Below, one piece after another: positions 1 to 11,412 of a stretch of DNA of 64,000 nucleotides (its first letter is position 1; every line of letters begins with the position of its first letter). The DNA comes from Phoronis australis (lineage: Eukaryota > Phoronida > Phoronidae). The translations under genes were made by a program, and so were the position numbers. Location: NCBI GenBank assembly GCA_002633005.1, contig NMRA01000175.1:594734-658733 (forward strand). Reading direction: 5' to 3'. The notes beneath the pieces were generated by a model, which worked only from the letters and a program-made list of their open reading frames with translations, ran no database searches and was not told the origin of the DNA.

Positions 1-220
1 TGTTTCTGTGGTGCTTTAAGCAACTGGTGTATAGGATGTGCTTGTATTATGAAGATTACTCACATTTTGCCCCTAGCCTATTGAGGAGACAATGACCATG
101 CCTTTCCATTTTGCAAAGTATGCCCTCTACTGGCCACTTTATGGTACCAATAAACAACCCTAGAAGGATACCGTATGCGGTGCAATTGTGGGCGCATTTC
201 AACGCTCCGCGTTGCTCTTG
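1..220 (+). repeat. 3' terminal module of modular tandem-repeat element (copy 1, cut by window edge)
   Basis: These 220 bases are identical to 6,338-6,557. The block ends with a short hairpin at 200-214 (stem CAACGC/GCGTTG, loop TCC) followed by CTCTTG, which is the same terminus seen at 6,557 and 13,507. It includes the element's AATAAACA...CCTAGAAG segment. The left end is truncated by the window start, so the true length of the duplicate is unknown. At 221 the sequence switches directly to a LINE fragment. Confidence 0.8.
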
Positions 221-222
221 TT

Positions 223-822
223 AATTTATAGTCACAGTTCAAAAGAGAAATAGGTCTCCAATTATCTAAAGATAGTAATTCCTCGGACTTTTTACTTTTT
301 GGGATTAACGTGATTACGCCTTGCTTTTGAGAACTGGACATGTGACCGATTCCAAAGCTGTATGTGACGCTCGCCAATAAATCGTCTTTAATTACCTTCC
401 AAAAGGTTTTATAAAATTCATAGCCGATGCCATCATTACCAGGCGTCTTGTTAGGTTTTGTCTCTAACAGGGATTCATACAATTCTTCTTCTGTTAGGTT
501 TTTTTCTAAACCGTCAGAATCTGCAGGAGATAGCTTTTTATGTATTGGTAAATTAAAAAGGTCGATTGGATACGTTCTTTCGATGTTGCATTCTTCAATA
601 TCGGAGTAAAGTTTTTTGTAATAGTTCACTTGCATGTTCCGTATGCATGCTGCATCATGTATAATTTTAGCACCATCTTTAAGGGCGTTAATATGTTTTT
701 GCTTGCTGTGGCGCACCTCTAGGTTTTTGAAATATTTTCCATTCTCGCCTTGTTCTGCCCATTGTGCTTTACTATGCAGGATCGAGCCCTTAATTTTATG
801 GTTGCCCCTATACCCGGGTTAC
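223..822 (-). mobile_element. L1/Tx1-clade LINE fragment (endonuclease-RT linker and first RT motifs)
   Basis: An open minus-strand frame runs from about 822 down to 223 and reads like the ORF2 of L1/Tx1-type non-LTR retrotransposons. A linker motif (WAEQGENGKYFKNLE) is followed by an N-terminal RT block (NKTPGNDGIGYEFYKTFW), then VITLIPKS and DNWRPISLLNCDYK. The frame stops abruptly after the DYK motif, where the sequence becomes the end of another transposon, so the catalytic RT core (palm motifs such as YADD) and the 3' end are missing. This is a dead fragment. Clade assignment is by motif memory only. Confidence 0.85.
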
Positions 823-2800
823 GCATTTTATTGATTTTGACCTAAAACTGGGTAGGGATTCCTCCTATCCCCAGGTTACGCTGGGGATATGCCGGCATTG
901 TGGGCATTTTGATGAGCAAGGCATTTAGGTCCAAAAACATTAACATAACTTGTGGCTTGCAAATTAAAGCTAAATCGCAGTAGTGAATATAAAATTCATT
1001 AAGTAACAAATGGACATTTGCTTTACCTTGCTTTCTTTTGGCCGCCGCAGAGATAGTTCTGACATTATCACTTGCAAACGACAAGCGGCACACAGTTGAA
1101 CATTTCATTGCGGTAAAAGAATGATTTCAGGGGGAGTGACGAACATCAAATGCAACATTCGTTTGCTATTTTTAGGACTCTGAATCGAAGTAAGAATGCT
1201 GTTTGTGGCGCGACTTGATTCGAGCTGATTGTGAGTTGACATGGGAGTAGGCGTCCCGAAATTCATTTTTATTGTCAAGTTGCAAAAGCATTTGCCAAGT
1301 TTACCAGTGCCGCTCAGAACTGGTGAGCGGCTAGACAGCACCTACCTAGCCAAGGGTCTGTGTGAGTTAAAATTGATTTTAACCTTGAGGGGAATGTTTT
1401 AATTCATGGAGGGTAATTTTTGGATCTGATGAGAGGAATTTCGCCTGTGATTTTAAAATATTTTTCAGAGGGGATGGGACTGATATTCAAATCATCGATG
1501 GCGCGGTACTCATCTGTAGTGCTGTGCATGAAAGCGTTTTTTTTTTGTGAATCTATGAATGCGTTGTACACATTGTTTCATAACCAGTGATAATGACAAG
1601 TCAAAGTTAGTAACTTAGTGTAAAGCATGTTTAATTGACTCGGCCTTTGGGCAAATTGTGGCTCGTTTGATTAAGGCGCTTGTATGTGCGTATATAACTA
1701 CCATGTCAAATCAACCTGCAGGAATTGAACCTGGACTAGCCAGGTAACTAAATAAAAAGTGAAGCAACATTGCCAATAGTCTAAAATCTCGAGCTCTCCT
1801 GAACATTGCAGCAGGGAAAATCCATTATACAACTGACCAAATTTCAAAAGGTGAGGTTGCTAAATATTAATTTTCTTAACTGAGACAGATAAGAAAAGAT
1901 CAATATTCTGTGCCTTATCTAGCGTATCAATTGTTGCCAGTACTGCAACTCCATAGTAAGATGTTATTGGCATTAGGCTGTGCCTTTTGATGAGATAATT
2001 CTTCAACTGAGGAGAAAATCCTATCACCCTTGGTCAGCACCAACTCCATTCAAATTCTTAAGAAAAGGACTAAGTCTTACATTTTTGACAGCCAAGATCT
2101 CAGTCTAAGTGGCCTGAAAGAAAATTACAGAAATGCTTTTGCACTCAACAATAGGTTGGTATAAAATCCAAAAGTAATTATACTAAAACAGAGACTTTTA
2201 CTTCAAATTTTATGGTTTACAGTAATATATGGCTAAATGCACCGACTTGCAGATCAAGTTGACCCTTTCACTGTTTAGTTTTATTGAGAGCTCCATGTGC
2301 CAGTGCCAAATTTTTTTCACAAAAGAAAAACAAATTGAATAACAATGATTTTTGTGTGGGATTTGGTGAAACTCTCCTCGTGTCATCTGCTTATGTCATC
2401 GAGCTGTAATTAGCTCCCACGAAATTTAGGATTAGCTGGATCAAGAATGGCAAAATAGCCAACTCACTAATCTGCTCATTTGCTAGTGAGAGTTAATCAT
2501 AGCATTATGAGTAAAGCCACTCATGACTCGCATGATTTTATGCCAACCACTGGCTCATAATTTGGTGTGGTAAAATGTGGCAGCAGATTCCTGTTCTCAA
2601 TGTTTGCGTAGTATTTGTGCACTTACCCACGTGAGTTGTACATTGTTTGCAACAGAAATGGTCCACCTTTTAATTTTTTTTTCTTAAAAATGGTTTATTT
2701 AATTAAAAGTCCAAATTTTATAGTACCTTTTAGTGCACATGTTTAAGAGAGTTCTGCATTGTTTACGTTGGCTGCCTTTTAAAGTCTGCTAATTAGATCA
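823..2800. other. Non-coding stretch, no gene recognised
   Basis: No convincing exon or structural RNA is visible. A short block near 1,461-1,500 (ATATTTTTCAGAGGGGATGG and following bases) recurs, diverged, at 3,085-3,130, which suggests an old dispersed or locally duplicated repeat. Short ORFs here lack familiar motifs. Confidence 0.5.
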
Positions 2801-2850
2801 AGAAAAAACCATGAAATTCCAACTCAAATATCGTGTGAATCCAATTAGCC

Positions 2851-3054
2851 ATGGCGGATCTTCCTAATGAAGTAATTAATGAACTCCATTTACTACTTTC
2901 TAAAATTCGCCATGATGCTTGTAGACGAGGTGTAATGCGTCCAAACTATGACACGCGCGCTTTCGCATTTGCGATGTTAAAAGTGATGTTAAACGAGGCA
3001 TTGTGTCCTCAGCACAACAATCAGTTTTTCAACGCAACCAAAGTTTGCAAGTAG
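2851..3054 (+). CDS. Possible first coding exon of an unrecognised gene
   Basis: The ATG at 2,851 sits in a strong context (GCCATGGCGG) and opens a 67-codon frame of protein-like, mostly helical composition (for example LPNEVINELHLLLSKIRH). It could be the first exon of the unknown gene whose later exons begin at 7,077. The join is not proven: that exon needs one leftover base, and the obvious GT sites near 3,050 give phase 0 or 2. A weak GT in phase 1 exists at about 2,931, or a small exon may lie between. I do not recognise the product. It could also be a chance ORF, because repeats flank it. Confidence 0.4.
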   Translation: MADLPNEVINELHLLLSKIRHDACRRGVMRPNYDTRAFAFAMLKVMLNEALCPQHNNQFFNATKVCK

Positions 3055-3059
3055 TGAAT

Positions 3060-4320
3060 TTGGTCTGTTGTGTATGCTTTTTCAATATTTTTTCAGAGGG
3101 AATGAAGCCGATATTCGGCTCCAAAAATCGAGGGATTGAGGGCCCTGAATAGCATGATCAAATTTCGACTTCGTAGTTTTTAGTGTTAAAGTTGATATCT
3201 TAAATATTTTGTTGCAGTTTTTGAATTACAATTTCATTTTATTCAACTTTTGATTTTTTCATAACAATCTTAAAAGACCTATGTTTCTGATACGTCCTCA
3301 TGCAAAAGGAGTACATTTTAGACATTTCCTAACAGCAAGTTGGAGATGAGTGCTTATGTCACTGAGTACCTGAAAGTTTCATATGATTTTTATCGGCTGT
3401 TTTCAGAGATATGATTTTCCCAAGATAGCCAATTTTGCCATTTTTCTATGGTCCTTACATAGCATTAATTGACAGTTCTATGAAAGATGGAGAAAGTCGA
3501 AAACGAAAACTGAGATACAATTTATGATCCAAGTTGTCATTATAAAACAATTCAGTTTATTAATATAAAACCATTATCAGGGATTATGAGTCGCGTCTCA
3601 GTTTTCATTTTCAACTTTTTCCTGTTTCTTTGGCTAAAAACTAGACAGTGTTATTCTATGAAAGATATTTTGTAAATATGTTACTACCTTTTCACCTTGA
3701 TTATTGCATACCATTTGACATTAATAAAGCAGGTTGTCTTGGTAACTTCAATCATTTCCTAATTATGGTAATTGTCTCCTGGCTCATTATGAAGGTTGTT
3801 TGTCACACTGGACACTAGCACCACTGCTTATGTCCAATGCAGATTTGCCAATTTGATGGACAGGAGGTTTCTGAACAGAAAAACGTGACACCCGCGTAGC
3901 TTGGCAAATATAATAGATCTGACTATTGAGGGTAGCCGATCACTTTGTGGACTGCTAGGAATGGAGGTAGATAACCGTGTAGTTGGTAGGTGTGAAGTAA
4001 TTGCTTTCTCTATTTGGTCACTTGCCATTATGCCTGTCCTTTGAGAATTTAGGCAGAAGCTTTTTTGTACTAAGTTGGAATCTCTGAACCAGTTGATATC
4101 CAGTATCAGTTGATAAGTTAAAGTCATCTTTGTTGTGGACGTCACCCTAGGTTGTCCAAAGTGTTCATAGGCAAAAATGTACGCTCAATAAATAAGCCAC
4201 AGGGTATTTCTAGTTCATTATGTAACCTTGTATAGCAACAGGTTCCTAAATACAGGAGGTGAATGACAGTAAAGTATTCCTATCAACTTGCCCTGATAGT
4301 AAACAACAGAAGCTTCACAT
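3060..4320. other. Non-coding stretch, no gene recognised
   Basis: AT-rich sequence with no convincing exon, RNA gene or terminal-repeat element. It contains the second, diverged copy (3,085-3,130) of the block at 1,461-1,500. Confidence 0.45.
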
Positions 4321-4324
4321 CTTT

Positions 4325-4560
4325 TTATGCCCCTACCTGTTTGTATGTGGGTGTGTAATGCCGTCATCCCTGTCCCTCAGCTGCTTTGTATTCAAAATCC
4401 CTTGATGGATGTTTGTGAAATTTTGCAGATGTATTCCTATCATGAACTGGGCAGCATAAGCAAATTTCCGTGGAGATCTGAGCAATTTTTGTTTTGTGTA
4501 CATTTGCCTGCATCGTTGGAGTTCTTTAATGGATATTCCTGAAATTGGAAAATAGGAGAC
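4325..4560 (+). repeat. Degenerate 5' fragment of the modular tandem-repeat element
   Basis: It begins TTTTTATGCCCCTACC, continues to TATGTGGGTGTG and then TGCCGTCATC, a decayed form of the 5' module at 4,572, 11,868, 13,971 and 34,661. One and a half diverged core units follow (CTTTGTATTC, then TTGTGAAATTTTGCAGATG). No 3' end is present. It stands immediately upstream of a fuller copy, so it is either an older insertion or a broken tandem pair. Confidence 0.6.
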
Positions 4561-4571
4561 GAAGGCGTATT

Positions 4572-6557
4572 TTTATGCGCCCACATATTTATATGTGGAC
4601 GCATTATGCCGTCATCTCTGTCCGTCCGTCCGTCCGTCCGTCCGTCCGTCCGGGCGGCGTCCGTCCGGCGTCCGCTGCTCTATCTCCAAAACCCTTTGAC
4701 ATACGTTCATGAAATTTGGCACATATGTTCCATTCATGAATGGGACGGCATGTGCGAACTTTCGGACGGATCCGACTACCGGTGTGCCCCCTAGTGGCAA
4801 TTTTAGTTTTTTACGCTTACCTTTGTATCTTCAAAAGTCCTGAACGGATTTTCATGAAATTTGGTATGTAGGCACCTAGTAGTGAGATGACGCTATCCTG
4901 CCGTTTTCGGATGGATTCGACATAGTTTGCGCCACCTAGTGGCCATTTTTACTGTTTTCGAGTCTGTTTTTGTGCTTCCACCCCTCTATCAACCAAACCG
5001 CTCAAAGGATGATTGTGAAAATTGGCATGTATGTGCTTACTATGTAGAGGACGGTTGACGATGATTTTCCGACGATTTCGACTACTGTGGCGCCTCCTAG
5101 TGGCAGTTTTGTTTTTTTTGCGCCTATGGCTGTATCTCCTAAACCGTTCGCAGGATCTTTACGAAATTGTGTAAGTATATTTATATGATGTTAACAACGG
5201 AAGATGACGACTTTTGGACGGATCCGACTACCGGTGTGCCCCCTAGTGGCAATTTTAATTTTTTTACGCTTACCTTTGTATCTTCACAAGTCCTTATTGG
5301 ATTTTCATGAAATTTGGTATGTAGGCACCTATTAGTGAGATGACGCTATCCTCCCGTTTTCAGATGGATTCGACATAGTTTGCGCCACCTAGTGGCCATT
5401 TTTAGTGTTTTCGAGTCTGTTTTTGTGCGTCCACCCCTCTATCAACCAAACCGCTCAAAGGATGATTGTGAAAATTGGCATGTATATGCTTACTATGTAG
5501 AGGACGGTTGACGATGATTTTCCGACGATTTCGACTACTGTGGCGCCTCCTAGTGGCAGTTTTGTTTTTTTGCGCCTATGGCTGTATCTCCTAAACCGTT
5601 CGCAGGATCTTTACAAATTGTGTAAGTATATTTATATGATGTTAACAACGGAAGATGACGACTTTTGGTCGGATCCGACTACCGGTGTGCCCCCTAGTGG
5701 CAATTTTAGTTTTTTACGCTTACCTTTGTATCTTCAAAAGTATTGAACGGATTTTCATGAAATTTGGTATGTAGGCACCTATTAGTGAGATGACGCTATC
5801 CTACTGTTTTCAGATGGATTCGACGTAGTTTGCGCCACCTAGTGGCCATTTTTACTGTTTTCGAGTCTGTATTTTTGCGTCCACCCCTCTATCAACCAAA
5901 CCGCTCAAAGGATGATTGTGAAAATTGGCGTGTATGTGCTTACTATAAGGAAGACAGCTGACAATGATTTTCAGACGATTTGGACTACTGTGGCGCCTCC
6001 TAGTGGCAGTTTTGTTTTTTTGCGCCCATGGCTGTATCTCCCAAACCGTTTGCAGGATCTTTACTAAATTTAGCAAGTGTATTTATGTGATGTTGACAAC
6101 GGACGATGACGACTTTAGGATGATTCTGATTACCGGTATGCCTCTAGTGGCAATTTTAGTATTTGCCTCTAGTGGCAATTTTAGTATTTTACATTGACCT
6201 CTGTATTTTCATAGGTCTTCAGGTGTATACTTTGTGTTACTTCGTGACTGTGAAGGAAAAGTTCCAAGTAGAAATTTGTTTCTGGCATTCTAATGCTGTG
6301 CTAATCTCGTATGTTGGTAAATTTGTTTTTAATTCTATGTTTCTGTGGTGCTTTAAGCAACTGGTGTATAGGATGTGCTTGTATTATGAAGATTACTCAC
6401 ATTTTGCCCCTAGCCTATTGAGGAGACAATGACCATGCCTTTCCATTTTGCAAAGTATGCCCTCTACTGGCCACTTTATGGTACCAATAAACAACCCTAG
6501 AAGGATACCGTATGCGGTGCAATTGTGGGCGCATTTCAACGCTCCGCGTTGCTCTTG
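4572..6557 (+). mobile_element. Modular Helitron-like (pearl/HINE-type) element, copy A, with three-unit higher-order repeats
   Basis: The 5' module is an imperfect palindrome (TGCGCCCACATAT/ATATGTGGACGCA) followed by TGCCGTCATC and a (GTCC)n run at 4,619-4,652. The core is a tandem array in which every unit ends in a CTAGTGGC box: boxes at 4,791, 4,936, 5,097, 5,243, 5,389, 5,550, 5,694, 5,839, 6,000, 6,144 and 6,169. Spacings follow 145/161/145, giving a three-unit period of about 451 bases repeated three times. The 3' module ends with the CAACGC-TCC-GCGTTG hairpin (6,537-6,551) and CTCTTG. No transposase gene is present. Helitron-like classification rests on architecture only. Confidence 0.75.
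6141..6189 (+). repeat. 25-bp direct duplication around a CTAGTGGC box
   Basis: The segment GCCTCTAGTGGCAATTTTAG plus TATTT is repeated head to tail. It is a local slip within the core array and gives two boxes only 25 bases apart, the only place in the array where box spacing drops far below 145. Confidence 0.8.
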
Positions 6558-6955
6558 GCAGTTTTGGATGGATTTGACATATTATGTGCCATCTAGTGAC
6601 AATTTTATTGTTCCTTTTAGTCTTGTTTTTTGACATCCACCTCTCTCTCGGCCAAACCACTCTAAGGGTGAATTATAAAAATGGGTATATATATATATTA
6701 TGTGTTCCTAATTGTGTTCGCTTAGATATCTACCACGTTTGTTGAAGGATGTTTATGAAATTTGGCAAATAAGTACCATCATGTAGACAACTGCACCAGC
6801 CTTGTTTCAGATGGATTTGACCTACGTTGTGCCCCATTGTAGCCTTTGTATTGTTTTTGTGCCAAGAAAAATCTTCAATCATGATGAAAGGTGGCAGGTG
6901 TGCTCCTATTGAAGAGATCATTTCTGACTTGATTTGCAGCCCTCTAGGGGCTATA
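6558..6955 (+). repeat. Further core units downstream of the element terminus
   Basis: Directly after the terminal CTCTTG the sequence resumes in the middle of a core unit (GCAGTTTTGGATGGATTTGA, then a degenerate box CTAGTGAC at about 6,594) and decays through two more unit-like segments to CCTCTAGGGGC near 6,946. This is either an older copy into which the 3' module was placed, or a read-through product. Confidence 0.6.
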
Positions 6956-7076
6956 ATTCATTTTATTAGCATTGATCCATTTTATAGGAATGTTTAAAAT
7001 AATGACCATCTCTTGTTTTTGCACTGCTGTATACTGTGAGTGCATAGTAACAGTTCTCGGAGCTCTTGTTCTACAG

Positions 7077-10000
7077 GCTCTAGGATGATGTTTTCTGGAG
7101 AACATCACAACACATTGGGCTCGGTGAACAATAATTCTAATGGTTTCCATGACATCAACCTCCAGCAGACATTAAAACGGCGAAGAACTGACGCCATAAG
7201 CTGTGAGTGTCTTGCCAGTGGGTCTCAAGTGCAATTCAGGAAAGGTAATTGGAGTCTTGGGTGGGTATTCTGTTTTCCTCTTACCATTTTTCCAATTTTT
7301 TATTTATTTTCCAATTTTTATATACTTTCCTTGGGTTCATGCTTGCTTACACATCAAGTACTAGTTCTAGTATGTATAGCTTACATGCCATCCACTAGTT
7401 ACAGTAATCGTGAGTTCATATGTTCTGAAACACAAGACTTGAGTCTTGAAATCACCAAACGTTGTGGACTTGAGCTTTAATTAAGTGACCAATTGCATAG
7501 CACTCTTTGTGTAGCTTCAAATCCATGTGTTTGGTTAATTTTAGACTGAGTCTTGAGTGCTTTTCTATGATCTCAGTGGAGCCTTGGAATTCAATAAAAA
7601 TATGTGCTCTTACATGGCAATGCCTGACACCAGTGTGTCATAGGCTACACCACATTTCCCTACTTTATGGGCGACTTGACTTGTGCACAACAGTGCTTAT
7701 ATTGTAAAATTTGACTGGTGGAGCATTTCGCACATTTTAGTCTTGGAGGGGGTAACTAGTGCCCATACTAGTAATTGACATGCAAGGTCAGTGAAAGTAG
7801 TTTCTTGTGAACTCTGCTCTTATTATACATCTGACCCAGTTGACCTGTGTAAGTAAACACAGCTTAATAAAAGGTTTGTGATCCTGGATGAGAAGATAAT
7901 TATTTTATTACCCACTGTAGATCATTGAATAGCCAAGCCCAGAATGATATACTCAGTAAAGTTAAGTTACAGCTGTTACAGAAGCTTATTTGCATCATTG
8001 TATAGTATCTGTTCCTAAGTTTGCTTTTCACTGATGCTTCTAAGGAATTGTGTGCACAGAGAAATCCTGGCTTCTGTGTAGGCCAGAAGTAAGCTTTCAG
8101 GGCTGTGGCAAGTCAGGGGCGAGGTTTTGTGAAATTGGTGATAGATGTGATGCAAAAGTGGTGCTTGGGAAGAGGCAGAGTGAGATTATAATTACTAAAG
8201 TTGAACATGTTCCTCTTAAAAATTTTTACCGTCTTACGCCACTAATACTGTGTAACATTTCATTAGTTGACATTTTGTATCACCTTTGGTTATTTTACTT
8301 TCTTTGAGCGTTCATATTATGTTAAAGATTTTCATACTTTGTGCAGGTAATCAGTTCCTCTCCATGCCAGGGTCAGAGTTCATCTACCATACAGAGGTGT
8401 GGAAGCCTAAAGGTGGCTCCCTCTATCTTCCATTGAATCAAGATGTCCTCATCAATATGTCCCCTGTTGAACAGATGTCATTTGAGACAGGTGTCTTCTT
8501 CACTGCCAACTCCATTGGAGAGTATCAACAAACGCTGGCTGGTGAGTTTTTTTAAACACTACAGTTGTTCCCTTGGGCGCAATTAGCTCATTTCTCCAAG
8601 TGTCTTGCTCTACTGTTGGAATTGGTGGCATAACTTTAGTGCAAATGCCTTTTTACAAAGGAAATCGGTTGTAAATAACCATGTGCCAGCACCAGCACTG
8701 ATAAGCCGTTGAGTCACAATGCATCAGTTATGTTCAGGAGAGATATATGAATTGTAATAGCATTAATATCATCACAGGTTTCATCGTTGGTTCCATGAAA
8801 AAGTCACACATCCAAAGTAGGGTTTAGTTCGAGATCCGACACCACACTTGGCAGTCTTCTATACCTTTTGTAGGGACTCTTGTCTTTTTGTCTCATTAAG
8901 GCCTGAAAAAATACAAGAAGGCATGTTATCAAAAAGGAGTATATTATAGCACTTCTGTTGACTGTGTAGCTGGAAAAGGGGAACTCTTGTGGAGTCTCCC
9001 GCGGGTTAAACTATACTTCATTAGTTAAAAGGATACTAAACCGTGTTCTGATGATTTCAACCAATCCTCATTCTGTGCCCTGTTAATGCATCATTGGCGT
9101 CAATCTTGTAAGATAAAGGCAGGAATTCACTAAAAATTTATAGTTACTCCCTGTGTCATAGATTAGGTATTATAACTCTTGCTGGGTCACCTTTCCCAAC
9201 AGTCACCGCGTAATTCTCCAAAATCGTAGCTCACACTTGCCTGTTTAGTAGACTTTGAAAGGAGTTTTCAAATTTTCCTCCAAACTTTTGAGGGTTTTAG
9301 AGTGTTACAGAGCACTATATAATTTTGTTTAAGAGAATTGGATGGCGAAAGTGGTTTTTAATGTCTGTTAAAAGGCCGAAACCGAATTCGGTATCCTTTT
9401 AATCTTCATGAAGCAAATTTCAACACAAAACAGTTTCGTCAATATTTACTATTAAATGTTGGTATGATTTCTTAGAGACTGTTGTTGTTTAAAGCCCCAT
9501 ACTATTGTAATTTTGGAGGTCAAATTCAAATTGAAATAGACCTATTTTGAGATGGAAAATCTTATCCCAGAAGCGTTAACTGAAACCCATTTGGTTCCTA
9601 GAACTACTGTAGAATGTTCAGTGGTTACTGCCGCTATTTAAAAAATAGAAAAGGTTTCACCCAGTAACAAAGTTAACATGTTTTTTACAAAATTGTGCTG
9701 AATCATCTTTTCTTTCAGAGCGAGACATACGTAGCAGATTATACAGTCAAGTAATGAGCTGTTCAAAATAACACGAAAATTAAGGAGCTTTAATTTTGTA
9801 ATTTCTTGTGGTGCACCTCTGAATATAATTTGAAAACTTAAATATCACCTAAGCATCTACTGATAGGTACAATTTTCATAATAAAAATTCTTTTTTTAGG
9901 CTCAGCCGTGCATTTCTGGAGGTATGACCTTCACCAAAAAAGGCTCTTCATTTCAAGGTCATTCCTGGTCACAGAACCACATGTAAGTTACAGTTTACAT

Positions 10001-11412
10001 GGGATACTTAACTATAGTGAGAACCAGTCTTTTGTGGCCGTGTGTGCGTGTGTAATGTCAGTTACTGTAAAACTTGTAATAAGTCTATTCCTTATGTGAA
10101 AGCTGAGCTGCTGTGGTTCAGAAATGCAGATAAAATGTACTCACAGCTAAAATTACTGACTAAAGCTTTTTGATGGCGACCCACCAGAGAATCAGAATAG
10201 ATCAAAATATATGGCTTCAGCCTCAACAGGAATGGTTGTACGTTTACTTAAAAAAAACTAGAGTCTACTAGCAGAAACCTAGCCCACTTAATCCTGGCAG
10301 ACGCTTCGGATCGGCACCACGTACAACACCTGGCATCGGCAATCAGAATAAGCAAGATGGCGGGTCGTCATCGAAAGGCTCGCAGTAAAGACCTTAGTTG
10401 TGAGAATGGTTTAAACCATTTTTGTTATCTATTTTCAACATTCTCAGAACCCAGGTTCAATTGCAGACGGATACTTATTAGAGATCGAACATTTATTAAT
10501 TATCCTAAAGCTATTTAGATGGAAATTACCTTTGTCAGATTAATGCATTTCAAGTTCACAAATGCATCCCGTTTCCAGCTGGTACTGGAGAACTGGCTTT
10601 TATTTTAGAGCCTGCATCTATTTGGAGTTTTAGGCTCTAGTCACTCGTCTGCAGAATCATGCTTTTAATTGGTCCATTGTCACATGTCAAAAAATAGTTT
10701 TCTTAGCTTTGACGACATATGGGCCTACATTATCTGCTAACAACATTTAAACTGGACTCTTAGTCAAATTGTTTTCTGATGAGGAAGTTTTAACCATGTC
10801 ATCTTTATGGCATGGTCACATGTCCGGTGATGTCAGGTAATTTTCTATCGGATTAGTTGAAGCGGTGTACTGATTGGTGATTTTTGATGCTGGACTCTAT
10901 TGCGGGGCTCCCGATAATCTCCCAATAATCACCTGATTGGCCATTTTTCTGCCACATACTCATCGGATCAGTGTCGGAAGATTCACGCAACTGAGGCGTT
11001 AAACCTTGAGATTTTAAATTTCAGATACCGATTATTATTCATTCCACCTTTATGTTATCAACATTTTCGTCGCTAAAACTGCTTTCATAGTCCTCTTGCG
11101 ATTATTTCTACTGCTACGGAAGAGTAACCGTTTGAGTAGATAATTGATATGGTAATGGCTTGTCTGGAGGCATCGCTGAATAATAGGGGTAACCTATGTG
11201 AACATAGTATTCATGTCTTGGCAAATGCTCTCAACTCAGTTAATACTCCATGATGATACCATGAAAAGTGTCAGCCTTTCTAAACCTCGGTGAATGAAAA
11301 TTTACTTTTTTAACTTGTAACTTTCTCAGAACATTTTAATTGTTAGTAATCCTGTTCACTTTCTTCTTTATAGGTGTTTGATGCGCTGCGAGAGTGCTTA
11401 CAGTCTATGTGA
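7077..11412 (+). CDS. Unrecognised conserved-looking gene, four 3' exons
   Basis: Exons 7,077-7,244 (or 7,077-7,202), 8,347-8,541, 9,900-9,982 and 11,374-11,412 join with matching phases (1, 1, 0) and consensus splice sites, ending in TGA at 11,410-11,412. The encoded C-terminal half starts with a polar, Asn-rich stretch and a basic KRRR motif. A compact hydrophobic/aromatic domain follows (FIYHTEVWKPKGGSLYLP, MSFETGVFFTANS, VHFWRYDLHQKRLFISRSF), and the chain ends LRECLQSM. No signal peptide or membrane segment is visible in this part. I do not recognise the family. The upstream exon(s) may include 2,851-3,054. An AATAAA follows at 11,845. Confidence 0.75.
9025..9402. mobile_element. TTAA-flanked MITE in an intron of the unrecognised gene
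   Basis: TTAA (9,025-9,028) is followed by AAGGATACTAAACCG; the other end reads CGGTATCCTT followed by TTAA (9,399-9,402). The roughly 370-base interior has no ORF. Flanking TTAA with short inverted termini fits piggyBac- or Kolobok-type non-autonomous elements; which of these cannot be told from the sequence alone. Confidence 0.6.

Noticed and set aside
4606-4800. Arg/Ser/Val-rich ORFs on both strands (GTCC repeat translated)
   Set aside because: They are translations of the (GTCC)n run in the 5' module of a repeat element, not genes.
4791-6169. CRISPR array suggested by regularly spaced repeated boxes
   Set aside because: Spacers are themselves homologous repeats, the genome is eukaryotic, and no cas genes are present.
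5540-6432. Series of 60-90 aa ORFs with recurring DDDF and LYLL patterns
   Set aside because: They come from tandem core units of the modular element; frames are broken by stops and frameshifts between units, so there is no sign of a repeated protein.
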